The position numbers and the translations under genes were made by a program. Below the pieces are notes generated by a model. It did no database searches. It was not told where the DNA came from and saw only the letters and a program-made list of their open reading frames with translations. A stretch of 64,000 bases of DNA from Chrysopilus asiliformis (taxonomy: Eukaryota > Arthropoda > Insecta > Diptera > Rhagionidae), in assembly GCA_964034945.1 (NCBI GenBank), contig OZ035962.1:102808784-102872783 (forward strand), given 5' to 3'. Position 1 is the first letter of the stretch; every line of letters starts with the position of its first letter. Positions 1-12,500 of the stretch are shown one piece after another.

Positions 1-145
1 GGATAGACAGACAGATAGACAGACGGACTGGGAGAAATTAAAATATTTTGTCATCTCAAACATCCCAGTGTAATTCATTTTTGTGTCCGACGATTGGTTC
101 GATGCTTTATAAACGGTACGCTAAATATTAAATACTACTACATGA
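1..145 (+). repeat. family B repeat, end fragment (CAGA-tailed)
   Basis: A GATAGACAGACAG microsatellite is followed by a conserved end (GTGTAATTCATTTTTGTG, CGATTGGTTCGATGC, AAACGGTACG). The same end, in reverse orientation, is seen at 58212-58535 and 63604-64000. The window edge cuts this copy. Confidence 0.6.
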
Positions 146-386
146 TTTTCATATATTAGTATAAAAAAAAGTTGTCAAATCAGGGACGGGATGTGATGGA
201 GTTTATATACCAACATGATGGTATTTTCATTTAATTTTTTGTTCGAATACCAGAAAAATCCACCCTCACTGCCAAAAGTCTGCTCCGCTTCGCTGTACTT
301 AGAGCAGAGTTTCGGTATAAGGTGACAGGTGACGAAGAAGGCTGAAATGGAGCGTCAAGAAAACAAAACTATATTTGGAGGCACAC
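146..386. other. upstream non-coding DNA
   Basis: No gene or repeat structure recognised. Confidence 0.4.
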
Positions 387-389
387 TAA

Positions 390-835
390 AAGGGCCCATA
401 GACGGCCAACTTTGTTGCCAACCTGGTCGCCAACATGCAATGTTGGAGTCGATGTTGTACGTCTGTGGCCCAGTTGGCGGTTGGTTTTTCATGTTGTCGA
501 CGAGGTTGGTGTAAAATCAAAAAATTTTGAAAACTTAGCATGTTGGCGTCTCAGTTGCATTGAGTTGTTCATCTTCGCACAACTCGTTTAAAACGAATAC
601 CAATAACAAATCCTTACTCATTTTTCACTAGTCAAAATATACCCTATAGTTGTCCTATAACCATATAGTAAACTGTAAACAATAAAAAAATTAGAGAAAT
701 CACCTAAAGTCGACGGGATCTTGTTAAAAATGATGTTGACAACTTGGTTGCTAACATTCCGTCTCGTCTGTGGTAAAAACTACCAACCAGGTTGGCGACC
801 AGGTTGGCAACAAAGTTGGCCGTCTATGGGCCCTT
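390..835. mobile_element. Harbinger-like MITE with 45-bp inverted ends and TAA target duplication
   Basis: Arms 390-434 and 791-835 are near-perfect inverted copies starting AAGGGCCCATAGACGGCC. TAA stands directly outside both ends (387-389, 836-838). A 3-bp TWA duplication is the mark of the PIF/Harbinger superfamily. There is no transposase; the 61-codon frame across the left arm is not a gene. Confidence 0.75.
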
Positions 836-838
836 TAA

Positions 839-1734
839 GAAAAAACAATTAAGGAAATCATTGAAAAAATGCCTCGCAGGCGGGAAAAGTTTGATTTATA
901 GCACCCCCCAGCCGAAATGGAGTATCTTTTGGATATTTACTGGTAGCTTTTTCTAGTTTTTGATAAACTATACCACTAAATTGAAAAATCCAGGGCTGAA
1001 AGTAGTTACGCCGAAACAACATGCATAAATCAGAGATTGTTTTGGCTATTCTGTTTCATAAGTCACCCTACCAATAAGGGAGGAATATCAATTATGCAGA
1101 ACCTAAACTCAAAAATCGTGTTGATCTGTGTAGATATAACTTTGCTTTTCTGTGTTAAAAATTTGCAAAGCAAATTCAATTTATGAGTTTCACAGCTTTT
1201 ACAATTCATTGAATTCCAGCAAAAAGATTCATCATATCTATAAAAACAAGCATGGTGTGAATTTTAAAAAAAGTTTTTATTTTTATGAATGAACGAAACT
1301 TTTTCCCAAATTTTTCACAATTTGTGTTCAATGAACGCCTTTACAGATGAGAATCCATTGCAAAAGTTAATTCAACCTCTGTGTAACTTTAGTTCGAATT
1401 TAAAATTATTCGAATGTGATGGCCGAAGTTTTAAATTACAAAATTTTGCGATAAACTTTGCCGTGCGCTATGAATACCTACGAGTTCAATTTTATTTAAA
1501 TTTTTCTCAAATAATATATATGTAATTATTTAAATTTGAGTGTCAGTGAAGTATATCATAAAATTAATTACATAATTAATGAAATCAAACTAATTACTAA
1601 ATATCAGTAAGAAATTGTGAATATATTTTTTTTAAATATCTCGAAAACTGTTAAAGATACTTAAAAACCGTCAAACCAAGAATTGTAGAAAATTTTATAT
1701 ATCTTCAATTTCGAGAAATTTTCAAAAAATTGTA
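839..1734. other. AT-rich upstream DNA, no gene seen
   Basis: Nothing recognised except a stretch at about 1600-1734 (AAATATCTCGAAAACTG type phrases) that resembles the interior of the repeats at 26690-26935 and 49262-49900. Confidence 0.4.
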
Positions 1735-2182
1735 TTTACAGATGGAAATCAAAATCTTTTGTCATCCTCGGTGTAGCTAATTTTTTGGTCTGACGATTGG
1801 TTCGATGCGTTACAAACGATATAGTAAATATAGGGTATAAACATAACAAAATCTATAATTGCCAGTATGGTGATATGACATTGTTCGAAGTTTAAGTGAA
1901 CGGCGAACCGTTGTATCAAAATTCCACTTTGAAGTCAAACTTTTCAAAAAGATTTTTTTAAATTTATTCCAATCGCATTTTGATGTATGGGATGTATGGG
2001 AATCATATCCTAAATAAGCGCCACAGACGGACGGACAGACAGACAGACGGACGGACGGACATGCAAAATTCAATTTTTTTATCATTCTAAACACACTGGT
2101 GTAATTAATTTTTGTGTGTGATGACGGGATCTTGGCGTTACAAACGGTAAGGCAAAGTTAATATACCCTTTGGTTTCACCAT
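1735..2182 (+). repeat. family B fragment joined to a truncated family A copy
   Basis: 1735-1838 matches the family B end (CGATTGGTTCGATGCGTT). From 1839 the family A start (AACATAACAAAA) follows, lacking the central poly-C part, then GACAGACAGACGGACGG and the family A end (TGATGACGGGATCTTGGCG) to 2182. Confidence 0.65.
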
Positions 2183-3580
2183 AAATTCTTACAAATTATT
2201 TTCAGGAATGAAAGAGCAATGGTGCTCGTTCCCAGCTTCGGAAAAATTCGTTAAGATCCTCTAGCGCTAACTGAAATAAATTCAAATGAATGAAATTGAA
2301 TTGGAATAGAAATCATCTATTCACATATAAAATCTATATATAATTTTCAAATCCCATGGGATTAAAGAATTTAATATTTGCCGGAGCTAGTGCAATTAAA
2401 AGTATGTTGCTAAGAATGTTTGTGAATTAATGGTAAAAATTGTCGGTGTTTTTTATCAAAGACAGTCGGACAAAACTCGTGATAATGAGCTTGAACTTTT
2501 ATCAGATCGAGCTTGACTGGTCATTAACATTTTGGCTTGCGTGCTTCTTCACCTGGACTGACGGCCACTCCTTAAAACTTTGCCAAATATTCTGTACAAA
2601 TGACGTTGCCTACTTTATAGGTCTGTTTAGTCGGCCTAAAACCTATGTGTGTGTATAGGCGTATAATTAGAATGACTGTAAAACCAGTAAATGTGATTAC
2701 TTTTATTTCTAAATATGAATGCATATACCTTCCACCAGAGGTTTTAAAGAACGATTTCCGATAGGTAAGACTTTAAGCTCATCTAACATCTCATAAATCA
2801 AATCCTTTTTAGATACACTATTCGGCAATCTTGAGTCCTGTACATCCTGAAATCCCTCTTATAGATGAGACTTGTAACTTAACCGTGTCTGACCTTTTTA
2901 TTTCATTTAGTGCCCAAAGATCCTTTTTATTATACGGAATATGCTTAGGGCTCAAAGGTTTTTCCCGTATGCCAATTCAATTTCAACTCTTATACCCAAC
3001 AGCAGATGATGGAATTTTATTCGCTGTAAGGTACAACATATGTACATATATAATGGAACTAAAATATACATACGTGCAGAAGTTTTGTTTCTGGATTTGG
3101 GTAGAAATAATTTTTTGGGGTAAATCCTTTTCACAGCGTATTCTCCTTCTAAAACTATACGCGTGTGGGATATCAAAGAAAAATATCATGCTTAAAGCCC
3201 TGCAGGCATATTATATTCTAGGGCTTTTTTTACTTTACTATGGTTACTTCTGTCGGATTTCATTTCGTAAATATATTTTTGTAATGTAAAGAAGATTATT
3301 GGACTATTTATGTGGCTGAAAAGCTACAATTATCATTTCAAAGGTGTGGTAGAAGAGGATGTTGTTTATTCTTTCCATAATTTGTTAAATTAGGATGGAT
3401 ATAAAAGGCAGCCTAGAATATGAATGAGAAGAACGAAATTTATTTGAAATTAGAAAATAATTTCATATTAAATTTATCATATTTTTGTGAACTATTATTA
3501 ATAAATTATTTTGATCTTAAAAAAGATGTAAAAGTTGCTGAAAAATACGGATATTAATTCGAACTTAATTCGAGCTTAAA
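2183..3580. other. upstream non-coding DNA
   Basis: Open frames at 2440-2658 and 2831-3289 show no recognisable motif, no splice partners and AT-driven composition. I see no gene here. Confidence 0.4.
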
Positions 3581-3970
3581 AACATAACAAAAGCTATAAT
3601 TGCCAATCTGGCAATTATTGAAAACCCGTATGGTGATATTCGTATCAAAATTCGAACAGTTGTACCAAAATTCCACTTTGAAGTCAAACTTTCCAATAAG
3701 ATTTTTTAAAATTTATTCCAATCGGATTTTGATGTATGGGAGTTTTATGTAGAATCATATCCTAAATAACTCTTATTATTGGACTTTTTTGATGAGATGC
3801 ACCATTTTTGCAAAAATCGTTTTCGTTCATATGGGGGGTACCCCCCCCCCCCCCCCCCCCCTAATGGTCCATTTTTGCCCATTAACGAACTTAGCCTCGC
3901 ATTTTACGAAAAACGGACCTGTGCAAAATTTCAAGTCTGTAGCTCAATCCGTGCGCCCGCAATCCGCGCC

Positions 3971-4052
<82 letters not shown>

Positions 4053-4275
4053 GGACAGACAGACGGACAGACGGACGGACAGACGGACGGACAGACAGAC
4101 GGACAGACGGACGGACAGACAGACGGACAGACGGACGGACATGCAAAATTCAATTTTTTTTTATCATTCTAAACACACTGGTGTAATTCATTTTTTTGTG
4201 TGATGACGGGATCTTGGCGTTACAAACGGTAAGGCAAAGTTAGTATACCCTTTGGTTTTACCATACGGGTATAAA
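3581..4275 (+). repeat. family A repeat, copy with 21-C run and long CAGA/CGGA core
   Basis: It begins AACATAACAAAAGCTATAAT and ends CACCATACGGGTATAAA. Inside are a poly-C run (3841-3861), the phrase TAATGGTCCATTTTTGCCC, and a GACAGACAGACGGAC microsatellite (3964-4140). Frames reading PPPPPPP and DRQTDRQT are repeat artefacts. Eight copies occur in the window; no inverted ends were seen. Confidence 0.85.
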
Positions 4276-5404
4276 TATTATTGTAATTATGAAATATTTT
4301 TTTGGAAAACGTTGAGAAACATCATAGGAAACTCTAAGAAGGCCAAAGTTGAACAAAAAAATGTGCCCAAAATTCGTTGGAGCAGTTCTTCCATGTGGAG
4401 CTCAACCAAACCCCTGTGTAAGACAAAGCCACAATATTTCCAAAAAATAATATTGTCACGTCACATCAGTGGTTAAGATAAAATGGGGATAAACGAAAAT
4501 CTGATTTAATTTATTTATATCTTGAAAACTAACTATTAATGCGACAACAAATTGACTTAGGCCTCGTTTACATTTGCGATTTTTTCTTGAATTTCTTAGC
4601 GAATTTTATTCAGAATTTATACCGCGAATTTTATTCCTCCATCGTATAACAAATTCAGTTGGTAAAAGTTGTCAAAACGACGGCCTTCTTAAGGGGTTTT
4701 GGGTCAACTCGAAGTCCGAAAAGACAAAAATTAGCGTCACTTTTTTTATGAACTGCTCCTATGTTTATTTGGAGAATCTTGGTATTCTGGTTGTTTTAAG
4801 TATTTTACCTGCTACATAGGTCAGGTGAAAAATTCCGTTCTATCGAAATTTTTTAAAATTCAAACAGGAAAAAGAGCCCTCCTGCCTTTTGTATATTCGA
4901 ATTTTTATTTTATTGGGTGTAAATAAATTTATTAGATATCAAATCTAAAGTTCTAAATTTCAATTTCCAAGATTTTCCAACAATTAAGAAATTAGGGGTA
5001 ATAAACGAATTACTTCAATTAAAAGTCAATCAAAATTCCACAGATCAACCAACACTTAATAGGTCAATATAAAACAATTTATGAAAATATGTTGATGTAA
5101 TATACAGCATAAAATCGAAATACAGTGTATATCATTTGAACAATGAGTGAAATGAATATGAAATGCATTTTCGTGCTAAAACATAATGTGAAAAACAAGA
5201 AAATTCGATAAATTCTTGCAGAATTATATAAAATGTGAAGTGAAACTATGCGGGATCCAGAGAAACAGAAAACAGAGCCATACGATATACTAAATGTCAA
5301 ATGCATATCCAAAACATAATGTGACCATAGTGAAATTGAAAATTACTACCCATAGCTAGTAGTTTCTACTTGTTTAATAATTTTTTTTTGTTTTTGGTAC
5401 TATA
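4276..5404. other. presumed promoter-side DNA of the mtt-like gene
   Basis: This is the stretch directly upstream of the start codon. No CpG-rich segment, clear TATA/initiator pair or upstream coding exon could be supported. It probably contains part of the 5' untranslated region or an intron within it. Confidence 0.3.
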
Positions 5405-6554
5405 ATGACACGTCATTTCGATTGGGATGCGGCTCGTATATTCTTAACTGTTTGTCTACTAAAAACGTTTATATTGATTAGCGATTCGGGTGCATCAGAC
5501 ATCAACAGAATTACCATTGATTCACAGAATTATCAACATCAAGGGAAACATCAAAGTAATAATCGCAATCTAACATTGACATCAATTGCAACATCAAAAG
5601 CACGAAACGATTTGATAGTTCCGAAAGGATCAGAAGCAATCCCCATTCAGAACGACGCAATTGAGAAATCCAAAGAGGATTTCATTATTCCAGAGAATTC
5701 ACATATCGAAAATGATAGACGGGAAATTTTCATAGAAACAGAACCTGCGGGAAATGGTTTATGGGAATATCCTTGGGGTTTTATTAATACTCCTGTAGTG
5801 TCAAACTATGCCAATCAATTGAAATCAATTGCTGAGGGTTCGAAACGATTGAAAAGGAAAATTTATCCCTTTCGTGAATATAATGTTCCCGAGGCTTCCG
5901 GGAGGAAATTTTTCCAAATTGGACAGAGTGAAAGGCATTCGAAGCGACATAGTCGACATAGTCATCATTATCGCCAGCATCATTTCGCGGAGGACGAGCA
6001 ACGTGACAAGCACGTCGAGCATGACCGAAGTCATACGGATACTTGGGATGATTTTTGGGACGAAGGATATCATCAAAAACACCATCGCCGCTACCAGCAT
6101 CATAGCCTGCACAAATCACACTTGCATAGTTCACGACAACGCCAATTCTCTTATTTTCACGGTCATGGACAGGAAGACTTTGCAGACAATTCGCCAATGG
6201 AATGGTTATCCCCACATCAGATAAGGACCAAAGTTTTTCGTTCACTACCCATCGATAACTTCGGTGACATTCATGACCAGCCTTTCAATCTTCATTGGCC
6301 GGTTAAGCGGGAGGCGGTGGTGGAAGGAGATGTTATAATCGGTGGCCTAATGATGGTGCATTCGCGGGAGGATACGGTCATATGCGGTCCAATTATGCCG
6401 CAGGGGGGTATTCAGGCACTAGAAGCCATGCTGTATACTCTTGATCGTATAAATGAGGATAATTTACTGCCAAATATTATATTGGGTGCTCATATTTTGG
6501 ACGACTGTGACAAGGATTCATATGGTCTAGAAATGGCGGTGGACTTTATCAAAG
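5405..6554 (+). CDS. mtt: mtt-like exon 1: signal peptide, His-rich extension, start of ligand-binding domain
   Basis: Codes residues 1-383 and ends in phase 1 at a G|GTAAGA donor. A hydrophobic stretch ([14 protein letters not shown], residues 12-25) fits a signal peptide. Residues 31-298 match nothing I recognise: they are charged, carry a furin-type R-L-K-R site at 148-151 and about 20 His in residues 175-258. The flytrap domain starts near residue 303 just after a K-R pair (G-D-V-I-I-G-G-L). It continues through [16 protein letters not shown] and [10 protein letters not shown]. The frame stays open past the donor to 6643, but that part is intron because the next exon joins exactly to complete G-S-I-S-N. 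Any 5' untranslated exons were not located. Confidence 0.95.
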
Positions 6555-9500
6555 GTAAGAATATTGTTTATTCTAACTCGAACTGTTGCTTTTTTATAGT
6601 TTTTACACGGAGGTTTTTTTATAGTTCTTACAGGCCAATTTAAATATGTGACAGAATGGAGCACCAAACTTTTATATTAAGATACAAAATTCTGAAATTT
6701 ATTTGTAAAAGATCTCTTAGCTGGAATCGCTGGAAGAAATTCGAATTCTGTGAAATTTTGCTAAATTAAATTATTCTGCGTTAGGTTCGTTTGTGCGTAC
6801 AAATCTTAAAAAATAAAGTTCTGCTAAAGACCTAGAGATTCCGGGACTTGAATAATGTAAGTTGAACATGGGTTGCCAATTTTTGTGATATTGCAATATT
6901 TTTGCTCGGAACTTTTTCCTCGTGGAAACAATGGAGAATTGGAAATTTTTTTGAAAGAAAACATCAAGTTTCGATTCCGAAAATCAATGGTTGGATCTCA
7001 TCAGAGTGACAGAGATCATGGCGTCACTTGATTTTCGGGGGCTATCGGATCGAAACTTGATGTTTTCTTTCAAAAAAAATTTCCAATTCCTCATTGCTTC
7101 CATTTAAATTTAATTTCATATTATTATCCAATTGTGGCCATGAGAAATCTGGCACCTGAATAGAAATGGTTTCGATGGAAACAAAAATATTCTACAAAAT
7201 CATACTAATATATAAAAATGAGTTGGTGTCTGTCTGTCTGTCTGTTCCTCTTTCACGCAAAAACGGCTGAACCGATTGACTTGAAATTTGGCATGAGTGT
7301 CTGTGGTAGTTCTGGTTCCAACATAGGCATATGTAAAAGAAGCGTGAGGAGTGGGGGGAGTAAGGGGACGGGGTAAAGTGATTTCGAAACTTAGTTTTTG
7401 CGCTATGTTACTTTTCCGCGGGGAAACTACTGAACCGATTGGCCTGAAATTTGGCATAGCTGTTCGTCGGGGGTCCAGCCCCAACATAGACCCATTAAAA
7501 AGTAGCCCGAGAGGTGGGGGGGAGTAAGGGGAGGAAGTAAAGTAATATCGAATGCAAGTGATGGAATTTTTTGTTAGTTTGTTAATCATTTTCCGAAGAG
7601 AAAAAACTAACGAACAGCATGCAGGCTACCTAATTTTTAACCAACTGAATTTAGTTTTCCTAAGTTTTTTTTCTGTTCACGCTTTTAGCCGGGCGAAGCC
7701 GTCTCCAAATTCTAGTAAATAATATTCAAATCCTAAAGGTCGGGAAATTCAAATAATAAGTTGCTAAGTTTTTTTTTGGTGCAAACGATGCAAAATTCCA
7801 AAACTGCCCTTTAGTAGATATTTTGTTAGATTCATGTTTTCCCAAAAAAACGCATAGTTTTCGAAAAAAGTTCGAAAAATTGTAATTGAGGTTACTTTTC
7901 CAAACGATCTTGAATTCTGTGGTCACAAGTTGTAAGGGCCTAACTCGACTTTAGCCGTTTTCAATGTTTTTACAGAATTGCCTTCTATTTCCAAAATGCT
8001 TTTAATTCCACTGACCCGTTAGTTTCTATGACCATTTTTGACCGTTATAGGCTACCCCACCAAACGGCTTAAGTTAAAAAATTTCCAAGTTGCATTTGGA
8101 AGAACGGCTAAAGTCAGATCCCATATATTTTTGTATAGACTTAATCCACTCTTATGGGTGAGAAGCTGTATTGTTTTGATAGTTTTTGCACGTGGAATAG
8201 TGGCTTAAGTCGAGTTAGTTCATTCTTCGGTTTTAATTTTTCCGAAACGAGCAAACTAAAGTCTGTTTTAGCCTCTTTTTCAAATCGGGGTGTAGGTTTT
8301 TAGGGGCTTAACTTGACTTTAGCCATTGATTGTAGCCATTTCTAAGACATAAATTTTTTTTGACAGAGTGGTTAAAGTAAAATAATCCTTAATTTCTCTG
8401 AAAATATTAAGTTTGAATAAACCAGATTAAACCAATCGTAAAACGCTTTTTTTTCATAACGTTTTGTAGTTATAGGTTTTTGAATTCGGTTTGATACCCC
8501 TTTGCCACCAACAGTTAAAATTTCATAAATATTAAAATGCTTCTCCTGAAAAATGAAGAAATTAGACTTAAGCCCTTATTACTTGTGACCACAGAATTAT
8601 TTAAAGTACATACAACTAACAGGCGGACAGACCAACAAACAGATACACGGAGATCCGCATGATATTTAATTTTGAGAAATTGAGCAAAGCATTTTCGTTT
8701 TCTCACCTCTAAATTGTTTTCAAACAACAAGAGCGGTTTTATGAAGCTAAAATTTCTCACCAAAATTGCAGGCAATAAAATTCGAGTACACTCAGAAAAA
8801 TGGAGGCTAACTCGACGACCTACATACGGCGTAATTGGCCTCGGGCAGGCGCGCGTTCGCCTGCATGTGGGCAAGTAAAACTGAGTTGACCTGTGGTCGG
8901 AGAAATTCTGAAATTAAGCCACCAGCAGGTGAAGTAGGGCATTGGGAGCTGCACGAGTTGACCTTAGATAGGTTAACTCTGACCGCTAGCTGGCTTACAG
9001 AAACCTCTGTAAGGTCAGAGCACAAACAAGTATATACAGATAACCAATGCCCATAGTAGCATCTGTACCCATTTTTAGCTCGTAGCCGACAGTCGTAGCT
9101 GACAAAACGAAATGAGAAAATGCCGAAACGAACAGACTGCGATCGTTTGCTAGATATCCTCTTCCCTTTCTGCCTTTCGGCGATCAAATAGAATGTTTCA
9201 CGATCGTAGTCATCGCAGTCGGTTCGACTCGGCATTTTCTTATTGCGTTTTGTCAGCTACGACTGTTGGCTACGAGCTAAAAATGGGTACAGATGCTACT
9301 ATGGGCATTGGTTATCTGTATATACTTGTTTGTGGTCAGAGTTAACCTGACAAAAAGTTGACCTGAACATTTTTCTGAGTGTAGCCAAAACATTCTTAAG
9401 AAAACAATCTCAGTTCTACAAAAAACACTTTTTGTCTCCGATTTGGAGTTGCCAAGAAAATACGGAATTATTTTGTTATTCTTTTCAAAAGTCAAATTTT

Positions 9501-12500
9501 ATTAGATCAAGTTTTTTTTTAATTTCATCAAATTTTTCAAAAAAAAAATCCGCTAGTTATCAACAACACATTTTCTGTGAATTTTGACGCATTTTTTTAT
9601 TCAAAACTTAATCTATAGAAACTACATTTGGTAATCTCTAATATCAAATAAGTATAATAATTTTTTTTGATACATCAATTTCACTTATGGTTACTTCCAA
9701 TAAACCCATATCACCCGATTTTCCTTTATGATTTTGCATATTTGCAAACTTAGAACTGAATATGGCTACCAATTTAAGTCATTTAATATTTACTTCAATT
9801 TAGCACTGAGAAACTTCTCAATGTCATTCTGACATGGTGTCGAAACTGATAAAAGTATTTGCACACATTTTCTATGGCCGCAAAATGTTTATGGTTATGT
9901 GTAGCGGGCATAGAAAATTGTTGTTTATACAAGTATAAGAGCGTGAAAATTTCTATCAAATAACCGATGAGGAAAAATAACATAGGAAAAGGGTCCTAAA
10001 AACGTATCGCGCAAATCGTTTATACGCACTAATACTTTTCTTCCTATAGCCTAGAGGAAAATTGATAGAAAATAACAAGAAAAATATTATTACATTGACG
10101 GTGACAAGATGAGGGAATCTATAACAAACGCAAACGGGACTCAAGGAGTGAAATTTGAAAAAAAAAAATATGTATATATATTTATATGGTGAAAATATGA
10201 AGAAAAGGATGTGAAACTGAATCTTATTGAATATAATACGTAAACGAATATAAGTTTGCGTGTTAAAACGACTGCTAACATGTATGGATTTGGATGGAAA
10301 TATTGAATATTTTCCGTACACAAGAACCAATGCCTTTGGAATGCCAAAGTATGAACTCACTGGTTCGGAAAATTATATTTTGTAATGAATCAGCTCATAA
10401 ATAATGGAATCATGGCCTCTATATCTACTCTCCTTTTTCTATTTTTTTTTCCTCATATTTTTATTTTCATGAATTTTTCTCATGCTCTAGACGTGTATAA
10501 ATACATTTATTTTTTTTATGAAGGTTCAATGTTATCTAGCTAGTATAGAAGCTGCAAGCAAAAAGGATTTTACTCCTCTCATAATGTAATATTAAATATT
10601 AGAAGTTGCCGATATTCGTTAGATATGTATGTATGTGTATGGAAACCATCAAATTACTGATATCGTGTCTCCAAAAGATTTAGAAAATTTTGTATACTTA
10701 TACACGTTCACATAATCGTCCTGGCAAGTACGAACGACACCATTTCTTATACTCTCGGGTAGAGGTATTAAAAAAAGCAAGTTTTTTGAACAAAGTTTTG
10801 CCGCCCTTTTTTATGAGCTCCTCCTAATACATGTAACCAAGAGATAATGAAATGATGAATGATGATGCGTCTTACACCAACTTAACCACATTTCAAGTAC
10901 GATTAATTTCGGTTTATTTTATCACATTGGGCTAAGCTGAAAAACTTTAACGAAAATTTCTTGAATTTTAAATGAATAATACGTAGGATTTTTTATTTTT
11001 GGAATTTTTCGCCATTTTAAGATTTAAAAAATTTGTTTAAAAGTACAAATCGACGCATCCGTGCAAGACTTTGGACACTTGACTTACAATGTTTTTCAAA
11101 ATTAATTTTATAATACACTAAAGGTGATGACCCAATAGATGCTTAGCTTGCTTCGCTTGCTTTACTCGCTTTGACAGCTGAATTAAACTCCGTGTTTCCT
11201 TATGAGAGCTGGCTTAATACAAAAGCGCTTAAAGCAAGCGAAGCAAGCAAAGCTTCTATTGGGCCATTACCTTAACGTTAACTTTTTAGAAATATTAGTA
11301 ACTACCTTGCATACCCGTCGTTGCCGGGTTAAGTTTTTTCAATTTTTTTTATGGTCTATGTTGGAGCTAAACTTCAGGCCAATCGGCTCGGTAGTTTCCC
11401 CGCGAAAGGGTAACATAGAGGAAGAGCTAAGTTTCGAGATCACTTTACCCCCTTCCCTTACTCCCCCACCTCTCGGGCTACATTTTAATGGGTATATGTT
11501 GGGGCTGGACTCCCGACGAACATCTATGCAAAATTTCAGGCCAATCGGATCAGTAGTTTCCCTGCGAACGAGTAACATAGAGGGAAAACTAAGTTTAATT
11601 TAACTCCTTAGTAGTAAAATTTACAATTTTCTGTTAAAATTGACCATTTTTGTAATTGAAATTAACTATTTTACTTGAATTTTTCTCGACTATAAGAATT
11701 CTTAATACTATTTGATAATTTTCGGGCTTTTTGGTCATATAGGAATGGTTAGATTTACAATTTTTTCTCTGCGTGTAGAATATTTTGTTTAGATGAAAAC
11801 ACGCTGAAACGGAGTATAAAAAAAAACAGAAATTTTGTTTGTTTTTTGCGTTTTTTCCTGTGCAATATTCTACCTCATACTTTCAATAACTTTGCAAATT
11901 GTTATGTTGCAATTCGCAGGAAAGTCGAATTTATAGCATTTGAAGTAGGAGCTGGTATACGAGAGAAAACATGTAAGGAGCTGTCCATAAAATACGTTAC
12001 ACTTTAAGGACGGGCGGATGCAGGGACGTATATAGGAAATTTTGCACTCAAAGCATTGCTCAATGTTGGGACTACTTTTTGGATATAATTTTTTTTATTG
12101 CGTGCAAGGCATCTGCCCCATCTACGTACCCTAATTACGCCCATGGTCCTGCGGAAGTGTTACGGCAGTGTAAAAACTTATTTCAAAACATAACAAAAGC
12201 TATAATTGCCAATCTGGCAATCATTGGAGACCCGTATGGTGATATTCGTATCAAAATTCGAACAGTTATACCAAAATTCCAATTTGAAGTCAAACTTTCC
12301 AATAAGATTTTTTAAAATTTATTCCAATCGGATTTTGATGTATGTGTGTTCTATGTAGAATTATGTCCTTAATAAATTTTGTTCTTGGACTTTTTTGATA
12401 AGATGCACCGTTTTTGAGATATTCGCAAAAGTCGTTTTCGTTCGTACGGGGGGTACCCCCCCCCCCCCCCCCCCCTAATGGTCCATTTTTGCCCATTAAC

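Noticed and set aside
2831..3289. 152-codon frame upstream of the receptor
   Set aside because: No motif, no neighbour exon and AT-driven hydrophobic content; not supported as a gene.
3779..4186. Proline-rich and (D-R-Q-T)n open frames on both strands
   Set aside because: They are translations of the poly-C run and CAGA/CGGA microsatellite of a family A repeat; similar frames appear in every copy.
5784..6245. 153-codon minus-strand frame opposite exon 1
   Set aside because: It is a shadow of the receptor coding frame.
6555..6643. Continuation of the exon 1 frame past the donor
   Set aside because: The GTAAGA donor joined to exon 2 restores conserved mGluR sequence, while the read-through part has no similarity.
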